Below are positions 26,850 to 33,465 of a stretch of DNA of 64,000 bases, piece by piece. The first letter of the stretch is position 1. Every line of letters begins with the position of its first letter. A model generated the notes under the pieces. That model did not search any database. It saw only the letters and a list, made by a program, of their open reading frames with translations, and had not been told where the DNA came from. Made by a program: the position numbers and the translations under genes. This DNA is from JAGVPT01 sp963717445. GTDB lineage: Bacteria; Bacteroidota; Ignavibacteria; UBA10030; UBA8401. The stretch spans positions 1-64,000 of the forward strand of contig OY970334.1 of assembly GCA_963717445.1 (NCBI GenBank). Reading direction: 5' to 3'.

Positions 26850-27479
26850 ATGGAAGAGAAGAAGGTTGTTGACCCAGAGAAGCGTGTCAAAGAAGAACTT
26901 TCAATAGCTGAAGAAGTGCTCGCTAATACCAACGTGGAAGAGAACTTGAAATTTAATTTTGATTTCAAAAAGTACTTTCCCGCAAAAGGAATAGTTGTGT
27001 ACAAAGATGTGGAAAACCCCAAAGGCGGAGGTATTAGCCTTATAGGTATTTCTGGAGATTCACAAGGCAGTATGAATGAACCCTATTATGAGATGCAAGA
27101 CGCTTTAAAGATGTATTATCAAGACGCTGTGTTCAGGTCAAACCTTCTTGGTAAACTACAGATGGAACGGGATTTACTGCGATGGATAAAAAAGACTAGA
27201 ATGCTAACAGGGAGACAGGTCAAAGAATTAAAAAAAGAAATGAAGAGGATTTGTCACGGTAAGAAGGTCAAGCCGGATAGGCGGGATGTCTTTCCAATTA
27301 TCAAAAACAAACTCGAAGAGAATTGGCAGGAAACGGGACGGAAACCTTCCATTGCTCAAGTATGTCAACTCCTCATAAGAAATTGGGAAGTTGCAGAAGC
27401 GTTTGAAAAGAATGTAAAACAGCTTAAAAGGTTTTGTTATCGCGAAATAAAAAACGGTAGAATATCGCCGAGGAAATAG
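26850..27479 (+). CDS. hypothetical island protein
   Basis: 209 residues, highly charged and helical, with AGGTGAAAG before ATG 26850. The N-terminal part has a predicted helix (EKRVKEELSIAEEVLANTN), a middle beta section (GIVVYKDVENPKGGG) and a C-terminal helical part that could hold a helix-turn-helix (PSIAQVCQLLIRNWEVAEAF). No family is recognised. A palindromic operator-like site and island RNA 2 follow directly, so a regulatory role in the replication operon is possible. Confidence 0.65.
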   Translation: MEEKKVVDPEKRVKEELSIAEEVLANTNVEENLKFNFDFKKYFPAKGIVVYKDVENPKGGGISLIGISGDSQGSMNEPYYEMQDALKMYYQDAVFRSNLLGKLQMERDLLRWIKKTRMLTGRQVKELKKEMKRICHGKKVKPDRRDVFPIIKNKLEENWQETGRKPSIAQVCQLLIRNWEVAEAFEKNVKQLKRFCYREIKNGRISPRK

Positions 27480-27490
27480 TTAAAAAATAG

Positions 27491-27514
27491 TGTACCGTAA
27501 AGCTATACGGTACA
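27491..27514. promoter_or_regulatory. 24-bp operator-like palindrome
   Basis: TGTACCGTA (27491-27499), six bases and TACGGTACA (27506-27514) form a perfect 9-bp inverted repeat. It overlaps the -35 position of a possible promoter (TACGGT, 17 bp, TATACT at 27529-27534). The form fits a dimeric repressor site controlling the downstream replication genes. Confidence 0.5.
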
Positions 27515-27557
27515 AATGTGCTATGCATTATACTGCCTGAACGTGGGAGAATATCCT

Positions 27558-27623
27558 GCTTCCGGCAATATAAAAGTTTAGCCCTTGTAAGCGGTTCTAG
27601 CCGGAACGCCTGCAAGGGTTTTT
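27558..27623 (+). ncRNA. island RNA 2: compact pseudoknotted terminator before replication operon
   Basis: The terminator stem AGCCCTTGT (27580-27588) / GCAAGGGTT (27612-27620) is followed by TTTTT-AATTTT. Its loop contains GCCGGAA (27600-27606), complementary to TTCCGGC (27560-27566) upstream; GC pairs extend it past a bulge. The order A, C, A', C' equals that of RNAs 1 and 3, without the middle hairpin. The helices are shorter, so the evidence is weaker alone. The next start codon is 26 bases downstream, so it may be an attenuator. Confidence 0.4.
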
Positions 27624-27648
27624 AATTTTATGAAAGGGGCTTCCCATT

Positions 27649-28068
27649 ATGGAAACCACACAGCTTAGAGTCACGAACTCCGGCGAAATACGCCTTAGCC
27701 TCCCCAACCAAAAACCAAGAAACATTGGCTGGTTTAATAATAGCGGAGACACACTCCACCTTCAACGCAATCCGGCAAAACATCTCCACTACAAAAGCGA
27801 AAGCTACGGGTTTAACCATGAATTGCTAAGGGATGGAAATTTCACTTGGGTTTTCGTGCATCTCCCGTTTAATGGATTGCTCGTAACGACGCGCAATCAT
27901 ATTCTGGAAAAAGGTTCGTTCCTGCACTTTAAGCACAAAGGGTTTGAGAAGCAGATTTTCCTTCCTCTCACAGAGTTCGGCATTGACAAGGCAAGAGAAA
28001 CGGAAAAGCAATTGAAGGAACAAGAAGCAAGAAACACTCAACAAAATCTTTTCGGGGAGGCTGCCTAA
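27649..28068 (+). CDS. hypothetical island protein before the helicase
   Basis: 139 residues, starting 26 bases after a terminator T-run, with AAAGGGG upstream. It is beta-rich in its first 110 residues (TWVFVHLPFNGLLVTTR) and ends in a charged helix and the tail QQNLFGEAA. Such a short hydrophobic C-terminal tail could bind a replication partner, by analogy with clamp- or SSB-binding tails; this is inference. The stop overlaps the helicase start (TAATG), so the two are coupled. Confidence 0.7.
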   Translation: METTQLRVTNSGEIRLSLPNQKPRNIGWFNNSGDTLHLQRNPAKHLHYKSESYGFNHELLRDGNFTWVFVHLPFNGLLVTTRNHILEKGSFLHFKHKGFEKQIFLPLTEFGIDKARETEKQLKEQEARNTQQNLFGEAA

Positions 28069-29426
28069 TGATAACTCAAATTGACGCTGAAAAACTTCTT
28101 GTCGCGTTCTGTTTGCAGGGTAGAGAGGCAACCCGCTATGTTGCGGATACCTACGCAGTAAGTGAAGACGACATAAGCGATACCCACCTTAGAATGATTT
28201 ATGGCACTTGTGTTGCTCTTTATAGCGAACGAAAAGAAGTTGATGCACTTGCGGTGCAAGGCTACTTGCAGGAAAGTGTTCACGCCTCGCACTTTGGAGG
28301 GAAGGACAAACAGAAGGAACTTGAGATACTGCAAACGCTATGCTCTGATATTGCAGCCGATTTTAATTTCCTAAAGCAACTTGCCTCCCCCATTACTGCC
28401 TGCCAATTCGTGAAGAAGGAGGCACAACGCCGGAGAGTAATGGAAAAGGTGCTTATCCTCAGCGATAAGCTGCTAAGCGGAGCGGATGTTGAAGGAACCC
28501 TCGACGCGGGAATAGCTGATTTGCTCTCCCTCTCTCATTCCCTCCACAATATTGCACAAAAAAACTACGTCTCTCTCAATGATGCAATCAATGAAGCAGA
28601 GGAAGAAATCAAAGCTGAGATTGCCGGAAAGGTCACTTGGCTTTCGACAGGACTGCCTACCGTGGATAAAATGATACACGGCCTTCACAACGAACGGCTG
28701 TATATCATAGGCGCAGAGGCAAAGGTGGGGAAATCACTCTTGAGCAATCAAATTGCGCTCTCCAACGCAAACAAAAATATCCCGGTGGGTATTGTTTCAA
28801 TGGAAATGAGTGCAAGGGAAATCATAAAACGGTATGCCGGTATATCTCAATGGGCTGCGCCACAAGAAAAAATGCAGTCCCTTGAGGCCTTTAAAACAGA
28901 GGCAAAAGGAAAACCGATATACTTCCGGCAGGGGGGTGCTTCAACACGGACTCTCTTTTCTATTCTCCAACATCTTGTTACTGAAAAAGGATGCAGGTTG
29001 ATAGTCTTGGACTACCTGCAATTGATACAGCTATGCGAACGGAACAAAAACACAGTTGATGAAATTAATACGGTGCTATCAGAATTGAAGAGCTTTGCGA
29101 TTGAAAATCAAATACCGATTATTCTTGTAAGTGCTGTCTTGACAAAGGCAGTTGCCGGTAAGCCTGTAAAGAAGCCTTCACGAGCGGACATTGTAGGAAC
29201 GGGCAGGGCTATCAATGATTGTGACTGCATGTTGATGCTATGGACACCGGAGGAAAACGAACGGAGGAATATCGAAATCTTTGTTGAGCATGGACGCAAC
29301 GGAGAGAATGGGAAAGCCGGTTTGTACCTCGCGGATAACCTCCGATTGGTTCCTTCAACATTGAGAGAGGAAATACCCTTAAAGCAATATATACCGAAAA
29401 AGTCATCTTTCGGGGGAAAGTGGTAG
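28068..29426 (+). CDS. DnaB-like replicative helicase
   Basis: 452 residues. The N-terminal ~110 residues match the DnaB N-terminal helical domain (DAEKLLVAFCLQGREATRYV, LRMIYGTCVALY). The C-terminal RecA-like domain has GLPTVDKMIHGL, Walker A GAEAKVGKS, IVSMEMSAREI, Walker B LIVLDYLQLI and a sensor segment. It would unwind DNA as a hexamer during island replication. An O-like initiator lies 7 bp downstream, so together they form a replication module independent of, or competing with, host DnaB. Confidence 0.9.
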   Translation: MITQIDAEKLLVAFCLQGREATRYVADTYAVSEDDISDTHLRMIYGTCVALYSERKEVDALAVQGYLQESVHASHFGGKDKQKELEILQTLCSDIAADFNFLKQLASPITACQFVKKEAQRRRVMEKVLILSDKLLSGADVEGTLDAGIADLLSLSHSLHNIAQKNYVSLNDAINEAEEEIKAEIAGKVTWLSTGLPTVDKMIHGLHNERLYIIGAEAKVGKSLLSNQIALSNANKNIPVGIVSMEMSAREIIKRYAGISQWAAPQEKMQSLEAFKTEAKGKPIYFRQGGASTRTLFSILQHLVTEKGCRLIVLDYLQLIQLCERNKNTVDEINTVLSELKSFAIENQIPIILVSAVLTKAVAGKPVKKPSRADIVGTGRAINDCDCMLMLWTPEENERRNIEIFVEHGRNGENGKAGLYLADNLRLVPSTLREEIPLKQYIPKKSSFGGKW

Positions 29427-29433
29427 GCTCTCA

Positions 29434-29838
29434 ATGGCATCTCCACAAGTAGAACATGGATACACTCGTATAGCCAATGAACTGCTTAAGGCGTTGATAT
29501 TGGGCAGGTTCAACGGCACGCAATACAGCATCATTCTCGCGGTCATTCGAGCTACATACGGTTATCATTTAACCAGCAAGACATTGGGCGTTGCATTTTT
29601 CAAAGTCCACACAGGAAGGAATAGGAGGCAACTTGCAAAGGAAATTGAAGAATTGATTGCGATGAACGTCTTGATAGTTAAAACCAAACACTCATTTGGA
29701 GTAAGCCGGGAGTTAATGTTGAACAAAGATTATGAAAGTTGGCAGTTCGATAGGAAGGGTATGTTGCAAAAACAACATAGGGGGTATGTTGCAAAAGACT
29801 CACCTACCTATGTTGCAAATGACTCACTAAATAAATAA
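29434..29838 (+). CDS. phage replication protein O-like initiator
   Basis: 134 residues. The opening MASPQVEHGYTRIANELLKA and VIRATYGYHLTSKTLG match the phage replication protein O N-terminal (winged-helix, origin-binding) domain. Only this domain and a short tail are present; the helicase-recruiting part is reduced or absent. It would recognise repeats at an island origin, which I could not locate. It follows the DnaB-like gene closely. Confidence 0.8.
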   Translation: MASPQVEHGYTRIANELLKALILGRFNGTQYSIILAVIRATYGYHLTSKTLGVAFFKVHTGRNRRQLAKEIEELIAMNVLIVKTKHSFGVSRELMLNKDYESWQFDRKGMLQKQHRGYVAKDSPTYVANDSLNK

Positions 29839-29868
29839 AGAAAGAAATCAAAGAAAGGTTTTTTTAGA

Positions 29869-30084
29869 ATGAACGAGAGCGAAAAGGTAGGCAAGATTGA
29901 AGAGGAGATATTGTTTGTCATGCAAGACATTGACGAATTGCTCGACGAAAAATTTCAATCCGGCGAAATGAATACGGGACAGTATCTCAACGTGATTCAG
30001 CAGGTACGGTCTTATGCCGATGAAAGCAAGAGAATCATTGCCTTACTGCAAATACAATTAACGCACGAAGCCCAATACATCTAA
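29869..30084 (+). CDS. small coiled-coil protein
   Basis: 71 residues, almost wholly helical and acidic (KIEEEILFVMQDIDELLDE, VIQQVRSYADESKRIIALL), with AAAGG before ATG 29869. No family is recognised. Such small coiled-coil proteins are common in phages and satellites. Confidence 0.6.
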   Translation: MNESEKVGKIEEEILFVMQDIDELLDEKFQSGEMNTGQYLNVIQQVRSYADESKRIIALLQIQLTHEAQYI

Positions 30085-30105
30085 AATAGAGGAAAGTAGA
30101 AACCT

Positions 30106-30486
30106 ATGAAGGGAAAAAAGACAGGCGGTAGAAAACCGGGAACGCCAAACAAATCGACAAAATCAGCTAATGAAGCTGTGAAACTTGCCTTTGAAGGGCT
30201 AGACGGGGTTAAGGGATTGATTGAATGGGCAAAGAAGAACGATGAAAACCGGGGAGCGTTCTACCGCTTGTATGCTAGGCTCATTCATGCAATTATAGAC
30301 GAAGGAGAAGAAAACGAGTTTGAATATGAGATAGGGCAACCCCGGAAAGTGGAGATTGAGATTGTTCACAACGGGAGCGTCCCGGCAAGTATGCTTGTTG
30401 ACATACTAACGCCGGAGCAGAGACAAAAGATTGAGCAGAGATTCCCCGGCGCGTTTAGGCATGAAGAAGGGAAGGACTCAGACTGA
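30106..30486 (+). CDS. terminase-small-subunit-like/DUF5681-like protein
   Basis: 126 residues. The basic N-terminus MKGKKTGGRKPGTPNKSTKS is the hallmark of a phage-associated group that includes terminase small subunits and DUF5681 proteins. A helical segment follows (KGLIEWAKKNDENRGAFYRL) and then a C-terminal ILTPEQRQKIEQRF. In satellites such a protein can direct packaging of island DNA into helper capsids. Assignment rests on the short motif only. Confidence 0.55.
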   Translation: MKGKKTGGRKPGTPNKSTKSANEAVKLAFEGLDGVKGLIEWAKKNDENRGAFYRLYARLIHAIIDEGEENEFEYEIGQPRKVEIEIVHNGSVPASMLVDILTPEQRQKIEQRFPGAFRHEEGKDSD

Positions 30487-30502
30487 AGCTAGGATAAATC
30501 TG

Positions 30503-30533
30503 TTGCAAATTCGGGTGCGACATCGTATATTTG
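30503..30533 (+). promoter_or_regulatory. promoter of island RNA 3
   Basis: TTG (30503-30505), 20 bp, and TATATTTG (30526-30533) fit the -33/-7 promoter form; the same -7 octamer precedes tRNA-Lys and tRNA-Ser in this window. No protein start follows, only the structured RNA. Confidence 0.55.
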
Positions 30534-30539
30534 ATTTGA

Positions 30540-30642
30540 ACATAAGAGAAGGCTTCCGCAAAAAAAACATAAAGATTTTCATCCGCAAGGATGAAACGCA
30601 CAAGTGTTCAAAGGTCGGAAGCCTCTCGCTTGTGCGTTTTTT
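30540..30642 (+). ncRNA. island RNA 3: pseudoknotted terminator RNA
   Basis: Strand A AGGCTTCCG (30550-30558), extended by GAG with one bulge, pairs with CGGAAGCCT-CTC (30616-30627). That segment lies in the loop of a terminator formed by AACGCACAAG (30595-30604) and CTTGTGCGTT (30629-30638), then TTTT. A hairpin TTTCATCC-GCAA-GGATGAAA (30577-30596) lies between. This is the same architecture as RNA 1 with different sequence in all three helices. With its own promoter and no downstream gene it looks like an independent small RNA of about 100 bases. Confidence 0.6.
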
Positions 30643-30650
30643 ATTTTGGC

Positions 30651-30672
30651 AAGTGGTGACTCAACTGGTGAC
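30651..30672. promoter_or_regulatory. putative integrase arm-binding repeats, right
   Basis: AAGTGGTGAC (30651-30660) and AACTGGTGAC (30663-30672) have the same 12-bp period as the left repeats and lie 78-99 bp inside the right end. In the excised circle they would flank the core opposite to the left pair. Confidence 0.5.
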
Positions 30673-30749
30673 TATTTGGACGGAAAAAAGAGCTTGCATT
30701 TCGTTCCTTGTGGGCACCATTGCTGAAATCTCGCTTATTTCTCATTAGT

Positions 30750-30821
30750 CGTGTAGCTCAGGGGTAGAGCATCTGCCTTTTAAGCAGAGGGTCGGTGGTT
30801 CGAGCCCACCCACGCTCACAA
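30750..30821 (+). repeat. right attachment repeat (attR), tRNA-Lys copy without its 5' end
   Basis: The block is identical to 23557-23628. The three bases before it (AGT) replace GAG, so the acceptor stem would have mismatches at positions 1 and 3 and the copy cannot form a normal tRNA. It marks the right end of the island. Confidence 0.9.
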
Positions 30822-30942
30822 TTTATTCAAGGGTCTATACCTCTCCGCCTGTAATTTACCTACCATCATTCCCAAGACTGAAAAACCCCAAAAAATTTCT
30901 TTTTCAATTTTGAGAACATTTTTTTGTTTCGGCTGAAGATTG

Positions 30943-30956
30943 GGGAAGCGTTTCCC
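30943..30956. promoter_or_regulatory. possible enhancer-binding palindrome
   Basis: GGGAA-GCGT-TTCCC is a 5-bp perfect inverted repeat about 65 bp upstream of the sigma-54-like promoter, a place where activators of sigma-54 could bind. The arms are short, so the call is tentative. Confidence 0.3.
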
Positions 30957-31006
30957 TATTTACTGAATCGGAAGGCAAAAAGGAGTCGTATCTCCTAGTA
31001 TCAGAT

Positions 31007-31022
31007 TGGCATGAGACTTGCG
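31007..31022 (+). promoter_or_regulatory. sigma-54 (RpoN) type promoter
   Basis: TGGCAT-GAGAC-TTGCG matches the -24/-12 form TGGCAY-N5-TTGCW with the GG and GC in the right spacing, preceded by T. It lies 39 bp before the uspA start, which suggests RpoN-dependent stress control of uspA. Confidence 0.6.
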
Positions 31023-31060
31023 CCTTTCCAATGTGCCCATAACGAGAAAGGAGATACGCC

Positions 31061-31570
31061 ATTTACGTTATAAAAAATATTCTATTGCCGACTGACTTTT
31101 CAGATTGTTCTGCAGCGGCTTTTGAACATGCTTCAACGTTTGCCGTGATGTACAACGCTCATCTTCACGTTCTCCATGTTGCCAAAGCTCGATCATCGAT
31201 GACGTTCGACTCTGATGATTATGAATTGGACAATGTTCAATCTTCTCGCCGGCTTGTCTGCCAGGATGAAGTGAAGAAATTTGTTGAAAAAATAGCACCG
31301 GACCAAACAAAGATCATTGAAGCGGTAAGGTTCGGGTTGCCGCATAAAGAAATCGTCGACTATGCCCGAAGGGAGGATATCGATCTCATTGTTATTGCCA
31401 CACACGGTCGCACAGGATTGAATCACATCATGATGGGGAGTGTTGCAGAGAAGGTTGTCCGTTTTTCTCCTGTGCCTGTGCTCACCATCAAACCTCCCAA
31501 GCTTTCTAGCATCACTGCTTCAGGCCATGCGCCCAAGCTAGAAATTTATGAAGAGAGGTTTGATGATTAA
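31061..31570 (+). CDS. universal stress protein, apparent ATT start
   Basis: 169 residues if initiated at ATT 31061. GAAAGGAG (31046-31053) is 7 bases upstream, and the reading from ATT gives IYVIKNILLPTDFSDCS, the normal first strand of UspA. No ATG, GTG or TTG exists in frame between the stop at 31040 and TTG 31085, and the TTG would cut off that strand. The ATP-binding type motif G-2x-G-9x-G(S) is seen in THGRTGLNHIMMGSVAEKV near residue 125. UspA proteins help cells survive stress. A sigma-54-like promoter precedes it. Confidence 0.85.
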   Translation: MYVIKNILLPTDFSDCSAAAFEHASTFAVMYNAHLHVLHVAKARSSMTFDSDDYELDNVQSSRRLVCQDEVKKFVEKIAPDQTKIIEAVRFGLPHKEIVDYARREDIDLIVIATHGRTGLNHIMMGSVAEKVVRFSPVPVLTIKPPKLSSITASGHAPKLEIYEERFDD

Positions 31571-31777
31571 CCTCCCGTATTTCAAACATCATTCAATATC
31601 CATCCTTGAACGAACAACATCTCCTTCTTGGCAGGGGGCATGTTTCACTATGCAGTCACCTATCAGAACCTCATAATTTCGATTTGAAGCTATTAATTTT
31701 AGCTAAAGCTTTCCGACATTTCGCTAAAAAAATGGCACAGTGACAGCGGTCAAGAGGCTGTAAAAATGATAATCGTC

Positions 31778-31806
31778 TTGCCTTCTCTAGTGAAGTTTTG
31801 TATATT
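31778..31806 (+). promoter_or_regulatory. promoter of tRNA-Leu
   Basis: TTGCCT (31778-31783), 17 bp, TATATT (31801-31806), 31 bp before the tRNA. TATATTTA also resembles the TAnnTTTG -7 box. Confidence 0.5.
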
Positions 31807-31837
31807 TAGTTATATTTAGTTGTTTTCATTATTCTTA

Positions 31838-31920
31838 GCGGAAGTGGTGGAACTGGCAGACACACCATCTTGAGGGGGTGGCGCCCACAAGGCGTGCGGG
31901 TTCAAGTCCCGCCTTCCGCA
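31838..31920 (+). tRNA. tRNA-Leu (anticodon GAG)
   Basis: Acceptor GCGGAAG/CTTCCGC, discriminator A, anticodon stem CCATC/GGTGG with loop TTGAGGG, a class II variable arm (GCGCCC-ACAAGGCGT region) and GGTTCAAGTCCC T-arm. 83 bases; CCA not encoded. Confidence 0.95.
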
Positions 31921-31982
31921 CAAAACCAGTTGACATTGAAGAAAAGCATTATTACTTTGGTGCAAACACAGGGAACAACTGC

Positions 31983-32387
31983 TTGAGAATCTTCGTTCGA
32001 ATCTTCTTTTTGCTGGCTATAAGTGCAATTGTCGCGCTTGCGGGGGCGACAATCAAAGATGGATCACTTCAGGCACATAGTGATGGAAATGACGTGACGA
32101 TTCAATGGGGAACAACGCAAGAAAGTTTGGTACAGGAATTTGTCGTTGAACGGCTAGGGGGGACGGAAACCGATTTTGTCGCTATAGGGTCGGTCGCACC
32201 GAAAGGGAGTAATTCTTATTATGAATTCGTTGACCAGACAGCATTCAAAGCAACGACCTCCGTCTACCAATACAGGATCGAGATCGTTGCTCAGGATGGA
32301 ACAACGTACTCTCAAGTTGTCACAGTTGCTCACAATGTCTCCAGCGTTAAAAGGACGTGGGGAAGTTTAAAAGCGATGTTCCGTTAG
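31983..32387 (+). CDS. secreted fibronectin-III-like protein
   Basis: 134 residues from TTG 31983. The upstream part of the open frame overlaps tRNA-Leu and cannot be coding. A signal peptide is clear (IFVRIFFLLAISAIVALAGA). Residues ~30-120 look like one beta-sandwich of the Fn3 type (DGNDVTIQWGTTQES, YQYRIEIVAQDGTTYS). Function is unknown. A terminator follows. Confidence 0.7.
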   Translation: MRIFVRIFFLLAISAIVALAGATIKDGSLQAHSDGNDVTIQWGTTQESLVQEFVVERLGGTETDFVAIGSVAPKGSNSYYEFVDQTAFKATTSVYQYRIEIVAQDGTTYSQVVTVAHNVSSVKRTWGSLKAMFR

Positions 32388-32407
32388 AAGATTTCATTTT
32401 TATTCAA

Positions 32408-32446
32408 AAGCGATACATCACAAACGTCATGTATCGCTTTTTTTTT
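32408..32446 (+). terminator. intrinsic terminator between Fn3-like gene and maf
   Basis: AAGCGATACAT (32408-32418) pairs perfectly with ATGTATCGCTT (32429-32439), followed by eight or more T. It ends seven bases before the maf start. Confidence 0.9.
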
Positions 32447-32452
32447 GAAGGG

Positions 32453-33043
32453 ATGATGAAAACCGTTAAACCGATCATCCTCGCGTCGCGCTCGCCGCGG
32501 CGGGTCCAACTATTGCGGCAGATCGGACTTTCGTTTACAAGCCAGGAAAGCGGCGTCGACGAGCGCATCGCCGAGGGAACTGCGCCTGAAGATGCTGTGC
32601 GTCAGCTCTCCTTGGAAAAAGCCCGTCATGTCGCAAGCCGGTTGCACAATGGCATTGTTATTGGCGCCGATACGATCGTTGTGCTCGACGGAGCAATCCT
32701 CGGCAAACCTTTATCCAAGGAGGATGCAGTTTCGATGTTGTCGAGGCTCGGAGGGAAAACGCATACTGTTTTTACCGGCTTTGCATTACTCGACGTTGAA
32801 TCTAAAAGGTCTTACATCGATTATGAAAAAACGGAAGTAACATTCCGGCAATTGGGCAAAGAGGAAATCGAAGGCTACGTTCAATCGGGCTCGCCGATGG
32901 ATAAGGCAGGAGCGTACGGCATTCAGGATGATTATGGAGCTGTTTTTGTGGAAAGGATCAACGGCTGTTTTTATACGGTCGTCGGTTTTCCGCTTTCGAA
33001 GTTCTACACTGCGTTGAATCGGTTCCTCGAACAATTGACGTAA
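32453..33043 (+). CDS. maf: Maf family nucleotide pyrophosphatase
   Basis: 196 residues. ATG 32453 (or 32456) follows a GAAGGG Shine-Dalgarno directly after a terminator, so the longer upstream frame is rejected. Motifs are ILASRSPRRVQLL (N-terminal signature), VIGADTIVVLDG, GKPLSKEDA and DKAGAYGIQ. Maf proteins hydrolyse modified or canonical nucleoside triphosphates such as dTTP and UTP and affect septum formation. The next gene follows at 17 bp. Confidence 0.93.
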   Translation: MMKTVKPIILASRSPRRVQLLRQIGLSFTSQESGVDERIAEGTAPEDAVRQLSLEKARHVASRLHNGIVIGADTIVVLDGAILGKPLSKEDAVSMLSRLGGKTHTVFTGFALLDVESKRSYIDYEKTEVTFRQLGKEEIEGYVQSGSPMDKAGAYGIQDDYGAVFVERINGCFYTVVGFPLSKFYTALNRFLEQLT

Positions 33044-33060
33044 ATCGTAAAGGGAAATTC

Positions 33061-33465
33061 ATGGACCGGAAAATTCGGGTATTAATTGCCAAGGCGGGGC
33101 TGGATGGCCACGATCGCGGCGCAAAAGTTATTGCTGCGGCCCTTCGCGACGGCGGCATGGAAGTTATCTATACCGGCGTTCGCAAGTCCCCCGAAATGAT
33201 TGTCGAAGCTGCGTTGCAGGAAGATGTGAACGCAATCGGGATAAGCTCGTTGAGCGGCGCTCACATGACAATTTTTCCTCGAGTACTGGGGTTAATGAAA
33301 GAAAAAGGAATGGGGGATGTCCTCCTGTTCGGTGGGGGAATTATTCCGCAAAGCGATATTGAGAAACTGAAAGGCATGGGAGTGGGTGAACTCTTTACAC
33401 CCGGCGCTTCAATGATCGAAATAGTCAATTATTTGAAAACATATTTTCAGGCCAGACGGATTTAA
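33061..33465 (+). CDS. methylmalonyl-CoA mutase small (B12-binding) subunit
   Basis: 134 residues of a stand-alone cobalamin-binding domain: KAGLDGHDRGAK carries the DxHxxG base-off histidine motif, GISSLSGAHM the SxL and LLFGGGIIP the GG motif. It would work with a separate catalytic subunit, not in this window, to interconvert methylmalonyl-CoA and succinyl-CoA. Its stop codon directly abuts the stop of the convergent polymerase gene with no spacer. Confidence 0.92.
   Translation: MDRKIRVLIAKAGLDGHDRGAKVIAAALRDGGMEVIYTGVRKSPEMIVEAALQEDVNAIGISSLSGAHMTIFPRVLGLMKEKGMGDVLLFGGGIIPQSDIEKLKGMGVGELFTPGASMIEIVNYLKTYFQARRI

Larger units (their letters stand above)
23557..30749 (+). mobile_element. 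phage-satellite-like integrative island, 7,193 bp, in tRNA-Lys
   Basis: Two 72-bp identical direct repeats (23557-23628 and 30750-30821) bound the segment. It holds a tyrosine recombinase next to the left repeat, a DnaB-like helicase, a phage replication O-like protein, a KTGGRKPGTPNK-type protein like terminase small subunits, small unknown ORFs and a T9SS cargo gene, but no capsid, tail or lysis genes. This content is that of a phage satellite (PICI-like) or a small replicating integrative element. Satellite status is inferred from gene set; mobilisation by a helper is not shown. Confidence 0.82.

Noticed and set aside
27558..28068. Type III toxin-antitoxin locus (pseudoknot RNA, terminator, toxin gene)
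   Set aside because: Gene order is similar, but there are no tandem antitoxin repeats and the 139-residue protein does not resemble ToxN, TenpN or CptN.
30431..30748. 105-codon ORF at the island's right end
   Set aside because: It covers the structured RNA 3, its terminator and the arm repeats; composition is not protein-like until the VVTQ segment.
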